Source: an uncultured Bacilli bacterium
GTDB taxonomy: Bacteria > Bacillota_I > Bacilli_A > RF39 > UBA660
Reading direction: 5' to 3'
Assembly (NCBI GenBank): GCA_947630585.1
Contig: CANRIE010000027.1
Coordinates: 1-8,366, forward strand
Length of the DNA stretch: 8,366 nucleotides
Part shown: piece by piece, positions 1 through 6,227 of the stretch
Layout of the letters: every line of letters starts with the position of its first letter
Numbering within the stretch: position 1 is the first letter of the stretch
The notes under the pieces: model-generated
Databases searched by the model: none
Told to the model about the DNA's origin: nothing
What the model saw: only the letters and a program-made list of their open reading frames with translations
Made by a program: the position numbers and the translations under genes

Positions 1-16
1 AAGTTAGCTCTTGCAT

Positions 17-46
17 AAAAAATAGATAGAAGTCCTACTTCTACCT
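17..46 (-). terminator. Rho-independent terminator, minus strand
   Basis: Read on the minus strand, AGGTAGAAGT and ACTTCTATCT form a 10-bp stem (one G-U pair) around the loop AGG. It is followed by A and six T. On the plus strand the G-U pair becomes an A-C mismatch, so the minus reading is favoured, although a T-rich stretch also follows on the plus side (49-53). It could stop read-through from the kinase-isomerase operon or the small toxin gene before whatever lies to the left of the window. Confidence 0.6.
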
Positions 47-106
47 AATTTTTATCGTGTTCTATCTGAACAGTAACACTAAAAAAAATATTTTTTACAA
101 AATTAC

Positions 107-135
107 TTGAATTTAAGGGAAAAATATGATAATAT
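107..135 (+). promoter_or_regulatory. Promoter of the candidate antitoxin RNA
   Basis: TTGAAT (107-112) is separated by 17 nt from TAATAT (130-135). A TG dinucleotide one base upstream (127-128) makes an extended -10. The predicted transcription start is near 142, exactly where a small ATGAAG/CTTCAT hairpin (142-158) begins. No open frame with a ribosome site follows on this strand, which fits a promoter for a non-coding RNA. Confidence 0.6.
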
Positions 136-163
136 GAATACATGAAGAAAAACTTCATATATT

Positions 164-199
164 AAAAAAGGATATACCTAATTTGCTAGGGTTAGGTAC
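164..199 (-). terminator. Likely end of the toxin mRNA
   Basis: On the minus strand GTACCTAA and TTAGGTAT form an 8-bp stem including one G-U pair. The four bases ATCC follow, then six T (169-164). It is downstream of the peptide gene and would put the mRNA 3' end near 164, giving a transcript of about 270 nt from the start near 433. The four-base gap before the T-tract makes it a moderate rather than ideal terminator. The 13-bp hairpin at 217-251 has no T-tract in this direction. Confidence 0.45.
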
Positions 200-205
200 T
201 GTCCC
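170..205. repeat. Left arm of imperfect inverted repeat
   Basis: GGATATACCTAATT (170-183) and TTAGGTACTGTCCC (192-205), separated by 8 nt, are the inverted counterpart of 403-432. The outer 14 bases match perfectly. The inner 14 differ at two positions, and both differences become G-U pairs in minus-strand RNA. This arm lies in the 3' end of the toxin mRNA and also inside the candidate antisense RNA. Confidence 0.8.
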
Positions 206-216
206 CATGTTGTGGT

Positions 217-256
217 CAGCACTCTAACGATAGACAAACGTTAGAGTGCTGTTTTT
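217..256 (+). terminator. Strong terminator of the antisense RNA
   Basis: CAGCACTCTAACG (217-229) and CGTTAGAGTGCTG (239-251) form a perfect 13-bp stem with a 9-nt loop, followed by TTTTTCT on the plus strand. The stop codon of the small peptide gene on the other strand lies at 257-259, directly behind the T-tract. In the minus direction the hairpin is present but lacks a T-tract, so it probably serves there as a structured 3' untranslated element and antisense target. Confidence 0.8.
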
Positions 257-334
257 CTACCCTAAAATGAGTAGAATTACTACTAAAAGTAGTATGAGTA
301 TTACAACTCTTAGAAAAATTATTTCTTTAGTCAT
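257..334 (-). CDS. Small hydrophobic peptide, candidate type I toxin
   Basis: This 25-residue frame begins MTKEIIFLRVV and continues as an almost pure Leu/Ile/Val stretch ending ILG. It has the form of one short membrane-spanning helix with a few charged residues (K, E, R) at the N-terminal end. AGGAG (347-343) sits 8 nt before the ATG at 334. Another in-frame ATG at 340 (two residues longer) is only 2 nt from AGGAG and is less likely. Composition and size resemble membrane-acting type I toxins such as Ibs or TisB in general character, but I recognise no specific family. It has its own promoter at 440-468, a leader of about 100 nt able to hide the ribosome site, and a convergent antisense RNA over its 3' end. 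Toxicity is inferred; it could instead be a small regulatory membrane peptide or a chance frame. Confidence 0.6.
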   Translation of the reverse strand: MTKEIIFLRVVILILLLVVILLILG

Positions 335-343
335 AAACATCAC

Positions 344-405
344 TCCTTTATGTAATATTTTTATATTGCAAATTCAAGGTGATTTTAAATATTGTCTATA
401 AAGGA
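344..405 (-). promoter_or_regulatory. Leader anti-Shine-Dalgarno pairing with the toxin ribosome site
   Basis: In the minus-strand mRNA, UCCUUUAU in the leader (405-398) is a perfect 8-nt complement of AUAAAGGA (351-344), which contains most of the Shine-Dalgarno sequence of the small peptide gene. A U-G pair can extend it. The intervening loop is 46 nt. Closing it would block translation initiation. Sequestered ribosome sites are a known property of type I toxin mRNAs. The regulatory role here is inferred. Confidence 0.45.
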
Positions 406-432
406 ACAGCACCTAACGAATTAGGTATATCC
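403..432. repeat. Right arm of imperfect inverted repeat
   Basis: GGAACAGCACCTAA (403-416), CG, AATTAGGTATATCC (419-432) is the inverted partner of 170-205. It forms the very 5' end of the predicted toxin mRNA. There it can also fold locally into a 6-bp hairpin ACCUAA-UUCG-UUAGGU. Pairing of the two arms in the mRNA gives 28 bp (26 Watson-Crick, 2 G-U) with an internal loop of 2 against 8 nt. Confidence 0.8.
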
Positions 433-439
433 GTAATTA

Positions 440-468
440 ATTGTATATCAATAAGATATTAAAGTCAA
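440..468 (-). promoter_or_regulatory. Promoter of the toxin mRNA
   Basis: On the minus strand TTGACT (468-463) is followed after exactly 17 nt by TACAAT (445-440), one mismatch each from a consensus sigma-A promoter. The predicted start near 433 coincides with the beginning of the inverted-repeat arm, so the RNA would begin with the fold-back element. It lies about 70 nt beyond the stop of the kinase-isomerase gene, making the peptide gene independently transcribed. Confidence 0.65.
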
Positions 469-492
469 TAATTTTATATAAATAAATCATAT

Positions 493-518
493 TTAATTAT
501 CATAATTGCAATAATTAA
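493..518. other. AT-only hairpin after the kinase-isomerase gene
   Basis: TTAATTAT (493-500) and ATAATTAA (511-518) can form an 8-bp, A/T-only stem just downstream of the stop codon at 541. There is no T-tract on the minus strand. On the plus strand a T-rich stretch follows (519-531). As a terminator of the minus-strand operon it is weak, and read-through into the toxin region is possible. Confidence 0.3.
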
Positions 519-540
519 TTTCTATTTTTTTAATCTTAAA

Positions 541-2496
541 TTATAATTCTCCTTTGTAAAAATATATTTTCATTGCTTTTTCAGAATATTTTGGTTTTGA
601 TACATCTATATTCATTACTTTACCAATATAATATATAATAAATTGAGAAGCAATTAATAAATCAAATTCAGCTAAAATTCCATCATAGTTACTTTCTATT
701 ATAATAATATTATCACTTAAATATTTTAATAATTCTTGTTCATATTTCGATGTTGATTTTTGTTTAAAATAAATTGAACAATTATTATTCAAATTTTCAT
801 AATTAATAAATCTTCCATGAGAAAAATTCTTTTTTTCATGAATTATACAATTAAATATACCAGATTCAATAATCTTACTTTCTAAATCATAACAAGCACT
901 ATCAGTATAATCTCCACGAAATAAATTTAATATTTGATGTTCTTTTATTATATTTATAAAATCTTTATTTATTAGTTTCTCTATTTTTTTATTCCAATTA
1001 TTAATTGATTCTTTAATAAATGTATCAATATTAATATTATAATTATTTTTTATTAAATAATGTTTTAAAAATATTGCTGCTGGAGCAACAGTACCTTCAA
1101 ATGATAAAAAGCCTCGTTCTTTACCTTTATTAGATGAAGTTCTATAACTAAAAATGTTTTCTTTTAAAATACCAGATTTAATGGCAACATTTTGTATTTC
1201 ACCTTTAGTAATTATATATATATCTTTTTTATTGAAATCTTTGACACTATTAATAATATCATTAGTTGTACCAGAATAAGAAAATAATATTACTTTATCA
1301 ATATTTTGGTTATTTCTATATAAGACATCTCTTGGATACATTGAATATGTATTACAACCATAAAGTAGATTTGTAACTTTAGCAGAAAAATATGCTCCAG
1401 CATATGAACCACCAGTTCCAATAAACAAACAATTATTGTTTTCATTAAAAGCAATTTCAGCAATTTTATTACTTTTAGGTGAATTAATTGCATTAATAAT
1501 TCTTGTTTCAAGATTATTTATATTAATGTTGCAACGTTTAATCTTTTTTCTTTCATTATATATAAAAGTATCACAAGTGCATTCATCTTTTACTTTTTTA
1601 ATTTTAAATAAAGAATTAATATGTCCTCTTGCTCCCATCTTAGAGACAACCTTGGTCGTAAGTTTAATTGAATTTTCATACCATTTTTTAAATAAATCGG
1701 GATTATAAACAAAATTATTTTTAATTGAATCTCTTATTATACTAGAAATAAAAGCATCTCCAGCACCTGTTGAATCTATAGAGTCTCCTTTTTTCATTAA
1801 ATTAAATTTATATTCAATTCCTTCATAAATAAAAATTGCTCCCTCTTCACCACAAGTAATAGTCATAAAATTTGGTTTTAAAATATTATATAATTGAGTA
1901 TTATTATTTAAATTTAATCTTTTTATTAAATATTTTGATACTCTTTCATTAAAATTAATAATTTCAAACTTATTATTTAGTTTATATATTATTTCTTTAT
2001 CTGCTAAATTTTCTAATTCAAAATATTGACCTAAATCTATAATTTTTTTATTAACACTACAATCAATTATGATTTGATTTTTATTATTTAAATTATCAAA
2101 TACTAAAATATCATCAGCATTAATATTTTTTATAATATCACTTGTATCAATTAAACTTTCTTCATACCATTTTTTATTATTACAAAAAGGACATCTTTTT
2201 TTAGAAGTAAATGAAAGTTTTCCTTCATTATCAAAATATGATACATGAAAACATCTAGTTCTTACATTATTTAAAATTGTAATATTTTTTACATCAACAT
2301 TTAAATTTTCAAGACTTTTAATAGCTATTTTACCTTGTAAATCATCTCCACATGCTCCAAAGACTGCAGTATTAATTCCCATTTTTGCTAAATTAGCAAT
2401 AATATTGTGAGATGTCATTCCACCATTTATTCCAAGAAGTTTGCCATTTTTGTAATAATAATCTACAACTAGGTCACCTATACTTACTACTCTCAT
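541..2496 (-). CDS. PfkB-family kinase fused to a SIS sugar-phosphate isomerase domain
   Basis: This is a 651-residue two-domain, probably cytosolic enzyme. Residues 1-300 are a ribokinase/PfkB kinase. The substrate-side glycine motif is GGMTSHNIIANLAKMG (25-40), and the ATP-site signature is DSTGAGDAF (241-249) with the likely catalytic base Asp247. Residues from about 340 to the end are a SIS domain: GTGGS (360-364), SYSGTT (406-411), ESK (539-541) and HEKKNFSHGRF (553-563) are typical of phosphosugar isomerases and deglycases. Unusually, the kinase carries a CPFC pair (Cys102, Cys105) in the lid region and a CTC pair (Cys306, Cys308) after it, suggesting a metal site. Its ATG overlaps the upstream stop as ATGA, with AGGAG 9 nt before, so translation is probably coupled. 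Kinase plus SIS partners occur in fructoselysine use (FrlD/FrlB), so phosphorylation followed by isomerisation or deglycation is plausible. The substrate is unknown. Confidence 0.85.
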   Translation of the reverse strand: MRVVSIGDLVVDYYYKNGKLLGINGGMTSHNIIANLAKMGINTAVFGACGDDLQGKIAIKSLENLNVDVKNITILNNVRTRCFHVSYFDNEGKLSFTSKKRCPFCNNKKWYEESLIDTSDIIKNINADDILVFDNLNNKNQIIIDCSVNKKIIDLGQYFELENLADKEIIYKLNNKFEIINFNERVSKYLIKRLNLNNNTQLYNILKPNFMTITCGEEGAIFIYEGIEYKFNLMKKGDSIDSTGAGDAFISSIIRDSIKNNFVYNPDLFKKWYENSIKLTTKVVSKMGARGHINSLFKIKKVKDECTCDTFIYNERKKIKRCNININNLETRIINAINSPKSNKIAEIAFNENNNCLFIGTGGSYAGAYFSAKVTNLLYGCNTYSMYPRDVLYRNNQNIDKVILFSYSGTTNDIINSVKDFNKKDIYIITKGEIQNVAIKSGILKENIFSYRTSSNKGKERGFLSFEGTVAPAAIFLKHYLIKNNYNINIDTFIKESINNWNKKIEKLINKDFINIIKEHQILNLFRGDYTDSACYDLESKIIESGIFNCIIHEKKNFSHGRFINYENLNNNCSIYFKQKSTSKYEQELLKYLSDNIIIIESNYDGILAEFDLLIASQFIIYYIGKVMNIDVSKPKYSEKAMKIYFYKGEL

Positions 2497-4838
2497 TTAA
2501 CTATTCTCCTTTTATATTCAAAAACTTCACTAAATTTAGTATAATCATGATTTTTTAGTAGACATTCTACTATTTTTTTTCTATTCAAATCAAATACTCC
2601 CAAAGAATCTGTATAATCAAATTCTCCATTTTCTTTCTTCCAATTATCGTCTTTCCAACTATATGGACTACTAAAACATAATCCATAAATGTAATTAAAA
2701 AATAAATTATAATCTACCGCTGATGTATTATCTAAAAACATTTGGGCAATTCTATTAATACTTGGATATCTAACAATACAAATATTATTAACATTAATAT
2801 TACAATCATAAAGTGTGTTAATAGCCAATTGTAATGTCTTTCCTGTTAAAACATTATCATCAAATAGGTCTACATCTGAAGTTTCAAAAATCTCAGAATT
2901 AATTAAACCACCAAAATCTTTAATATTAAATTTTCTTAAATCTATAAGTTGTTTGTTTACATATCCAGAAACTTCTTTATTAAATTTTAAAATTAATAAT
3001 TTTTCTATTCTATTTTGGTCAATTATTTTAGCTAATAAAGGCAATTCTATACCACCATAGCTTAAACCACAGGCATTTACAATTTTATTATTACCATGTT
3101 TTTCTTTATATAAAGATACTGCAATATAATTTTCAGCAAAATTATCAATTTCTCTATATGCTCTGTAATCTTTAGAATAATCAGTTTTTTTTGACATGTT
3201 TAATTCTAGTGTTAAATTATCAAATAGTACTTCTTTCGTATTTTTTATTATTGTAAAAATATTTTCTTTATCAATTATGTAATGATTTTCAAAACATATT
3301 TTACACATCATTTTTTCTACTTTAATAATAGTGTCATATATTTTGGCAATATATTTTTCTTCTTTTAAAGAAATATCAAGTAAAATATTTTTATCAAAAT
3401 AATTAGAAACTAAATAATGATTAATTAAAATTAACAATATATTTCTACAATTATCTAAAATTCCTAATAATAACTTTTTATTAATTTGAATATTTAAATT
3501 TTCAGTAGATGATATAGCAATTACTGCATCATTTAAAAATTTTATATAATTAGCATGCCAATTTTTTATATCCGTTTTAGAAGTCTCATCAATTCCATTG
3601 ATACTTAACCTATTTGCTATAAAGTAATAATATGTTTTAGAGCCTCTAAGAAGATAATTATTATCATCCCTTAGTGAATACATTAACATATTATTATCAG
3701 TAGATAGCCAAAATTCTTTCAATGGAGTATTATCTGCAAGTTCCATTTCATACATTGGAATTATTATACTTCCACTTGCTTTATCAAATAAATTATCAAT
3801 TACATAACAATTATTAAAATTTTCACTTATAATATCATTGTATTTTTTTAATAATGCTTGTCTACCTATCACAATATTACTTTCTACCATTGCAAATTTA
3901 TGTTTATAGTTACTTTTATCAGCTTTTTCTAGGCATACAGTCGGTAATATCTTGGCACTTTTTATTAATTGTAATGTTGCTTCGACACCTTTAATTATGT
4001 TCCCATAATCATCAAATATTGGAAAGCAAGAATTAATTGAATTGCTTGTTTTATCGACACTATAACCTTGATTACAATTCAACATTGCATAATCATTGCC
4101 TCTTAAATCACCACAATCTCCAATTCTAATCATAGAATTTTGAGGTACCCCTATTATTTTTTCAGTTCTTTCAATTGCTTTATCTTTAGTAGTTGTTCCT
4201 ATTTGAATAACTGAATTGCTTTTATATACACCTCTTGTTACATGGATGCCATTAAAACCATTACTTTTTATATATTTTTCTATGCTATCAAATATTGAAT
4301 TAATTATTTTATTATCATAAGTATTAAATACTAGCCTTATATTAAGAATTTGATTTGTTTGTGAGTCTTTCGAGTAAGTTATATCAAAGCAATCACTTAT
4401 AAGCGAATCATTCTTAATTTTTTTTAACATTTTTTCTATTATTAATAATTGAGTTAATTCTTCATAAGTTGATATATACATATTTTCACCCAAAAAGTCT
4501 TCTTGTGAAATTGTTATACTATAAAATAATCTTGCACCATCATTTGTCAAAACATATATTCTTTTCATATCGCTTTCAGTAATTTTTTCATTATTTTTTA
4601 TACGAGTATAAATATCTTTCTTTAAATCATCCAATCCTGTTTCACCACGGCCTGTTATAAACACAATTGGAATTTTCTTTATCAATAAATCTATAATCAT
4701 ATCTATTGCTCTATCATCAATTTTTTTAGAATCTTTAGCAGTTAATGTCCCATCGATATCAAAGCATACAGCATTATACTTTTGATTCAAAGATTTACGA
4801 TAATTTTCTAATAAAATTTTTTTATCCATAACAACCAT
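2493..4838 (-). CDS. HAD phosphatase fused to a phosphoribosyltransferase
   Basis: This is a large fusion of 781 residues from the chosen ATG. The N-terminal 290 or so residues are a Cof/sucrose-phosphatase-like HAD hydrolase: FDIDGTL with nucleophile Asp27 and Asp29, Thr62 in FITGR, Lys219 in TTKDKA, and GDCGDLRGND (240-249) binding magnesium. The C-terminal 210 or so residues look like a type I PRTase: GLSYGGIELPLLA (591-603) and a PRPP loop, VDLFDDNVLTGKT (656-668). About 290 residues between them, partly helical, match nothing I recognise. The PRTase would join PRPP to a base, amine or other acceptor, and the HAD part would remove a phosphate. AGGAG lies only 4 nt before the ATG at 4838; the ATG at 4829 (13 nt away, 778 residues) is the alternative, and a TTG at 4862 is unlikely because it precedes the ribosome site. 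It lies 64 nt after the small HAD gene. Confidence 0.8.
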   Translation of the reverse strand: MVVMDKKILLENYRKSLNQKYNAVCFDIDGTLTAKDSKKIDDRAIDMIIDLLIKKIPIVFITGRGETGLDDLKKDIYTRIKNNEKITESDMKRIYVLTNDGARLFYSITISQEDFLGENMYISTYEELTQLLIIEKMLKKIKNDSLISDCFDITYSKDSQTNQILNIRLVFNTYDNKIINSIFDSIEKYIKSNGFNGIHVTRGVYKSNSVIQIGTTTKDKAIERTEKIIGVPQNSMIRIGDCGDLRGNDYAMLNCNQGYSVDKTSNSINSCFPIFDDYGNIIKGVEATLQLIKSAKILPTVCLEKADKSNYKHKFAMVESNIVIGRQALLKKYNDIISENFNNCYVIDNLFDKASGSIIIPMYEMELADNTPLKEFWLSTDNNMLMYSLRDDNNYLLRGSKTYYYFIANRLSINGIDETSKTDIKNWHANYIKFLNDAVIAISSTENLNIQINKKLLLGILDNCRNILLILINHYLVSNYFDKNILLDISLKEEKYIAKIYDTIIKVEKMMCKICFENHYIIDKENIFTIIKNTKEVLFDNLTLELNMSKKTDYSKDYRAYREIDNFAENYIAVSLYKEKHGNNKIVNACGLSYGGIELPLLAKIIDQNRIEKLLILKFNKEVSGYVNKQLIDLRKFNIKDFGGLINSEIFETSDVDLFDDNVLTGKTLQLAINTLYDCNINVNNICIVRYPSINRIAQMFLDNTSAVDYNLFFNYIYGLCFSSPYSWKDDNWKKENGEFDYTDSLGVFDLNRKKIVECLLKNHDYTKFSEVFEYKRRIVK

Positions 4839-4902
4839 CCCACTCCTCTTATTTAATTCCAAGTGTAATACATAATCTTAAAAATTTTTTTTCAGACTAT
4901 TT

Positions 4903-5418
4903 CTACCTTTTTATCAAAAAATTTAAACTTTTAACCTTTTCATTAGTATTATTCTCAATTGACTTGTCAAAAATTAAACCTCTTCCACCATTTTCAATCC
5001 ATTTTTCAACATTTTTCCTAGAATCATCAATTAGTAATTGATGATTTGGAATTATTACTTGATGTTTTTCAATTCCTGGTGGAACAAAAATTACTGGGCA
5101 TAAAATTTTCAATTTTTCTCGCAGTATTTCTATTTTCATTTTCATTTCCTGAAATGTATGAATTTTCGTTAAAATTGCTATTTTTCTTTTTAAAATTTCA
5201 AGTTCTTTTATTATTTCAACTGAGTCATTAATTACTTTAGCTTCTTTGATAATATAGTCCCATTCCTCAGGATGTAAATTAGTGTACTCAAAATATTTAT
5301 CAAATTCACTTTCATTTTGGTGATTTTGAAATCCTAAAGCATATTTTCTTTCTAGCATCCTCTCCTCAGAATCTAACACAACTCCGTCAAAATCAATAAA
5401 TGTGTAGTCATTAGTCAT
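4903..5418 (-). CDS. Small HAD-family phosphatase
   Basis: This 171-residue stand-alone HAD protein contains FIDFDGVVLDSE (7-18) with nucleophile Asp9 and acid/base Asp11. Thr84 lies in AILTKIH, Lys118 in GIEKHQ, and the metal-binding LLIDDS carries Asp131-Asp132. It is followed by WIENGGRGLIF, a pattern common in small 5'-nucleotidase-like and polynucleotide phosphatase-like HAD proteins. There is only a small cap insert (residues 20-65), which suits larger or polymeric phosphorylated substrates. The ribosome site GAGGG lies 6 nt before the ATG. It is the first gene of the three-gene cassette, downstream of its own promoter, so it probably dephosphorylates an intermediate made by the PRTase or kinase. 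A nucleotide substrate is a guess from the family resemblance. Confidence 0.75.
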   Translation of the reverse strand: MTNDYTFIDFDGVVLDSEERMLERKYALGFQNHQNESEFDKYFEYTNLHPEEWDYIIKEAKVINDSVEIIKELEILKRKIAILTKIHTFQEMKMKIEILREKLKILCPVIFVPPGIEKHQVIIPNHQLLIDDSRKNVEKWIENGGRGLIFDKSIENNTNEKVKSLNFLIKR

Positions 5419-5437
5419 AAATATCCCTCTTAAATTT

Positions 5438-5446
5438 ATTATATCA
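5438..5446 (-). promoter_or_regulatory. Extended -10 promoter of the HAD/PRTase/kinase cassette
   Basis: TGATATAAT on the minus strand (5446-5438) is a perfect extended -10. The predicted start near 5431 leaves a leader of about 12 nt before the first HAD gene's ATG at 5418. No good -35 is visible 16-18 nt upstream, which is usual for this promoter type. There is no clear terminator between recX (stop at 5499) and here, so some read-through from the housekeeping operon is likely. Confidence 0.5.
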
Positions 5447-5498
5447 TATACAAATTTAGTTTAATAATTAACTTTCTTCAAATTTACATATCTTGACA

Positions 5499-6227
5499 TT
5501 AATTCCTATATCCTTTTTCATATAATTTTTTCTTAATTATCATTTCAAGTTCATAGCCATTATACTTACGACTATACTTTGCTCTTAATTTTTCTTCTTC
5601 TTTTTCTTTTAAATTATCTTCATTAATTTCTATATTATCAAGACTTTTTAATATATCTTCTTTTTTATATCCTAAATTAATTAAATTTACTAAAACTTTA
5701 TTTTTAAATACATATAAACTTTTTTTATTACTTTTTAATTGTTTATTAATATATTTATTAATTCTTTCTTTGATTAATTCTTTAGTAAATATATCTAACT
5801 CATTAGTAATATCTTCAATCTTAAATCCAAGTTTTATTAAATCATTTTTTATTTTATAAGGACCATCTAAACTTAAATAAACTTTATCATGAATATAACT
5901 TTTTATATATAAATTATCATTTAATAAATTATCATCTTTAAGTTTTCCAAGAATTTCTTTAATCAATTCTTCATTAACTTGGTATTTTTCTAAATATTTA
6001 ATTATTTCTTTTTCACATCTTAACTTTTTATTTATAAATGCTAAAACTTTATCATATAACATATATTTATTATTATAATCAATGATAGTTGATAAATCTT
6101 TAATTTCATGTGTTAATAATAAATCAAATTTTAAAATTACATCTTCATATAATAATAAATTCTTGCCATTATCAAGATAAACTTTGTATTTGTTTTTACC
6201 ACTTTTAACATACTTTATTATTTTCAT
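5499..6227 (-). CDS. recX: RecX, RecA regulator
   Basis: This 242-residue protein consists of an N-terminal basic, strand-rich segment (1-45) followed by helical repeats with the typical RecX pattern. Examples are YDKVLAFINKKLRCEKEI (58-75) and the LIKLGFKIEDI and LINLGYKKEDI repeats. RecX binds inside RecA filaments and limits recombinase activity and strand exchange. Length and N-terminal extension match the longer Bacillus-type proteins. The ATG follows the stop codon of tgt without a gap. AAGG within the end of tgt, 7 nt upstream, serves as ribosome site, so translation is probably coupled. It is very rich in Lys, Ile and Asn, as expected for low GC. recX is often placed beside recA; here it is in an unrelated housekeeping operon. 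Confidence 0.85.
   Translation of the reverse strand: MKIIKYVKSGKNKYKVYLDNGKNLLLYEDVILKFDLLLTHEIKDLSTIIDYNNKYMLYDKVLAFINKKLRCEKEIIKYLEKYQVNEELIKEILGKLKDDNLLNDNLYIKSYIHDKVYLSLDGPYKIKNDLIKLGFKIEDITNELDIFTKELIKERINKYINKQLKSNKKSLYVFKNKVLVNLINLGYKKEDILKSLDNIEINEDNLKEKEEEKLRAKYSRKYNGYELEMIIKKKLYEKGYRN

Larger units (their letters stand above)
142..256 (+). ncRNA. Candidate antisense RNA antitoxin
   Basis: This is a predicted plus-strand transcript of about 115 nt. It runs from the extended -10 promoter at 107-135 to the strong terminator at 217-256. It should fold into three stem-loops: 142-158 (ATGAAG/CTTCAT), 176-197 (ACCTAA/TTAGGT, 10-nt loop) and the terminator (217-251). It has no credible coding frame; the only ATG frame of note, at 208, gives six residues. 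It converges on the hydrophobic peptide gene at 257-334, ends right beside that gene's stop codon, and is complementary to the 3' untranslated part of its mRNA. Known Bacillus antitoxins RatA and SR4 overlap their toxin mRNAs at the 3' end in the same way and promote RNase III cleavage. That function here is inferred. Its segment 170-205 also copies the sequence at the toxin mRNA 5' end, so it might compete for the same 3' partner. Confidence 0.55.

Noticed and set aside
208..228. Short frame starting ATGTTGTGG in the candidate antisense RNA
   Set aside because: It has only six codons and no ribosome site, and it runs into the terminator stem.
170..432. Non-autonomous transposable element (MITE) with inverted ends GGATATACC...GGTATATCC
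   Set aside because: The termini match well, but the flanks show no target-site duplication. The right end coincides with the predicted toxin transcription start, and the two inner mismatches preserve RNA pairing. A search for multiple copies in the genome would reopen this.
1436..1708. Open frame on the plus strand
   Set aside because: It lies wholly opposite the conserved SIS/PfkB gene, has no convincing ribosome site, and its hydrophobic composition is the expected mirror of Asn/Lys/Glu codons.
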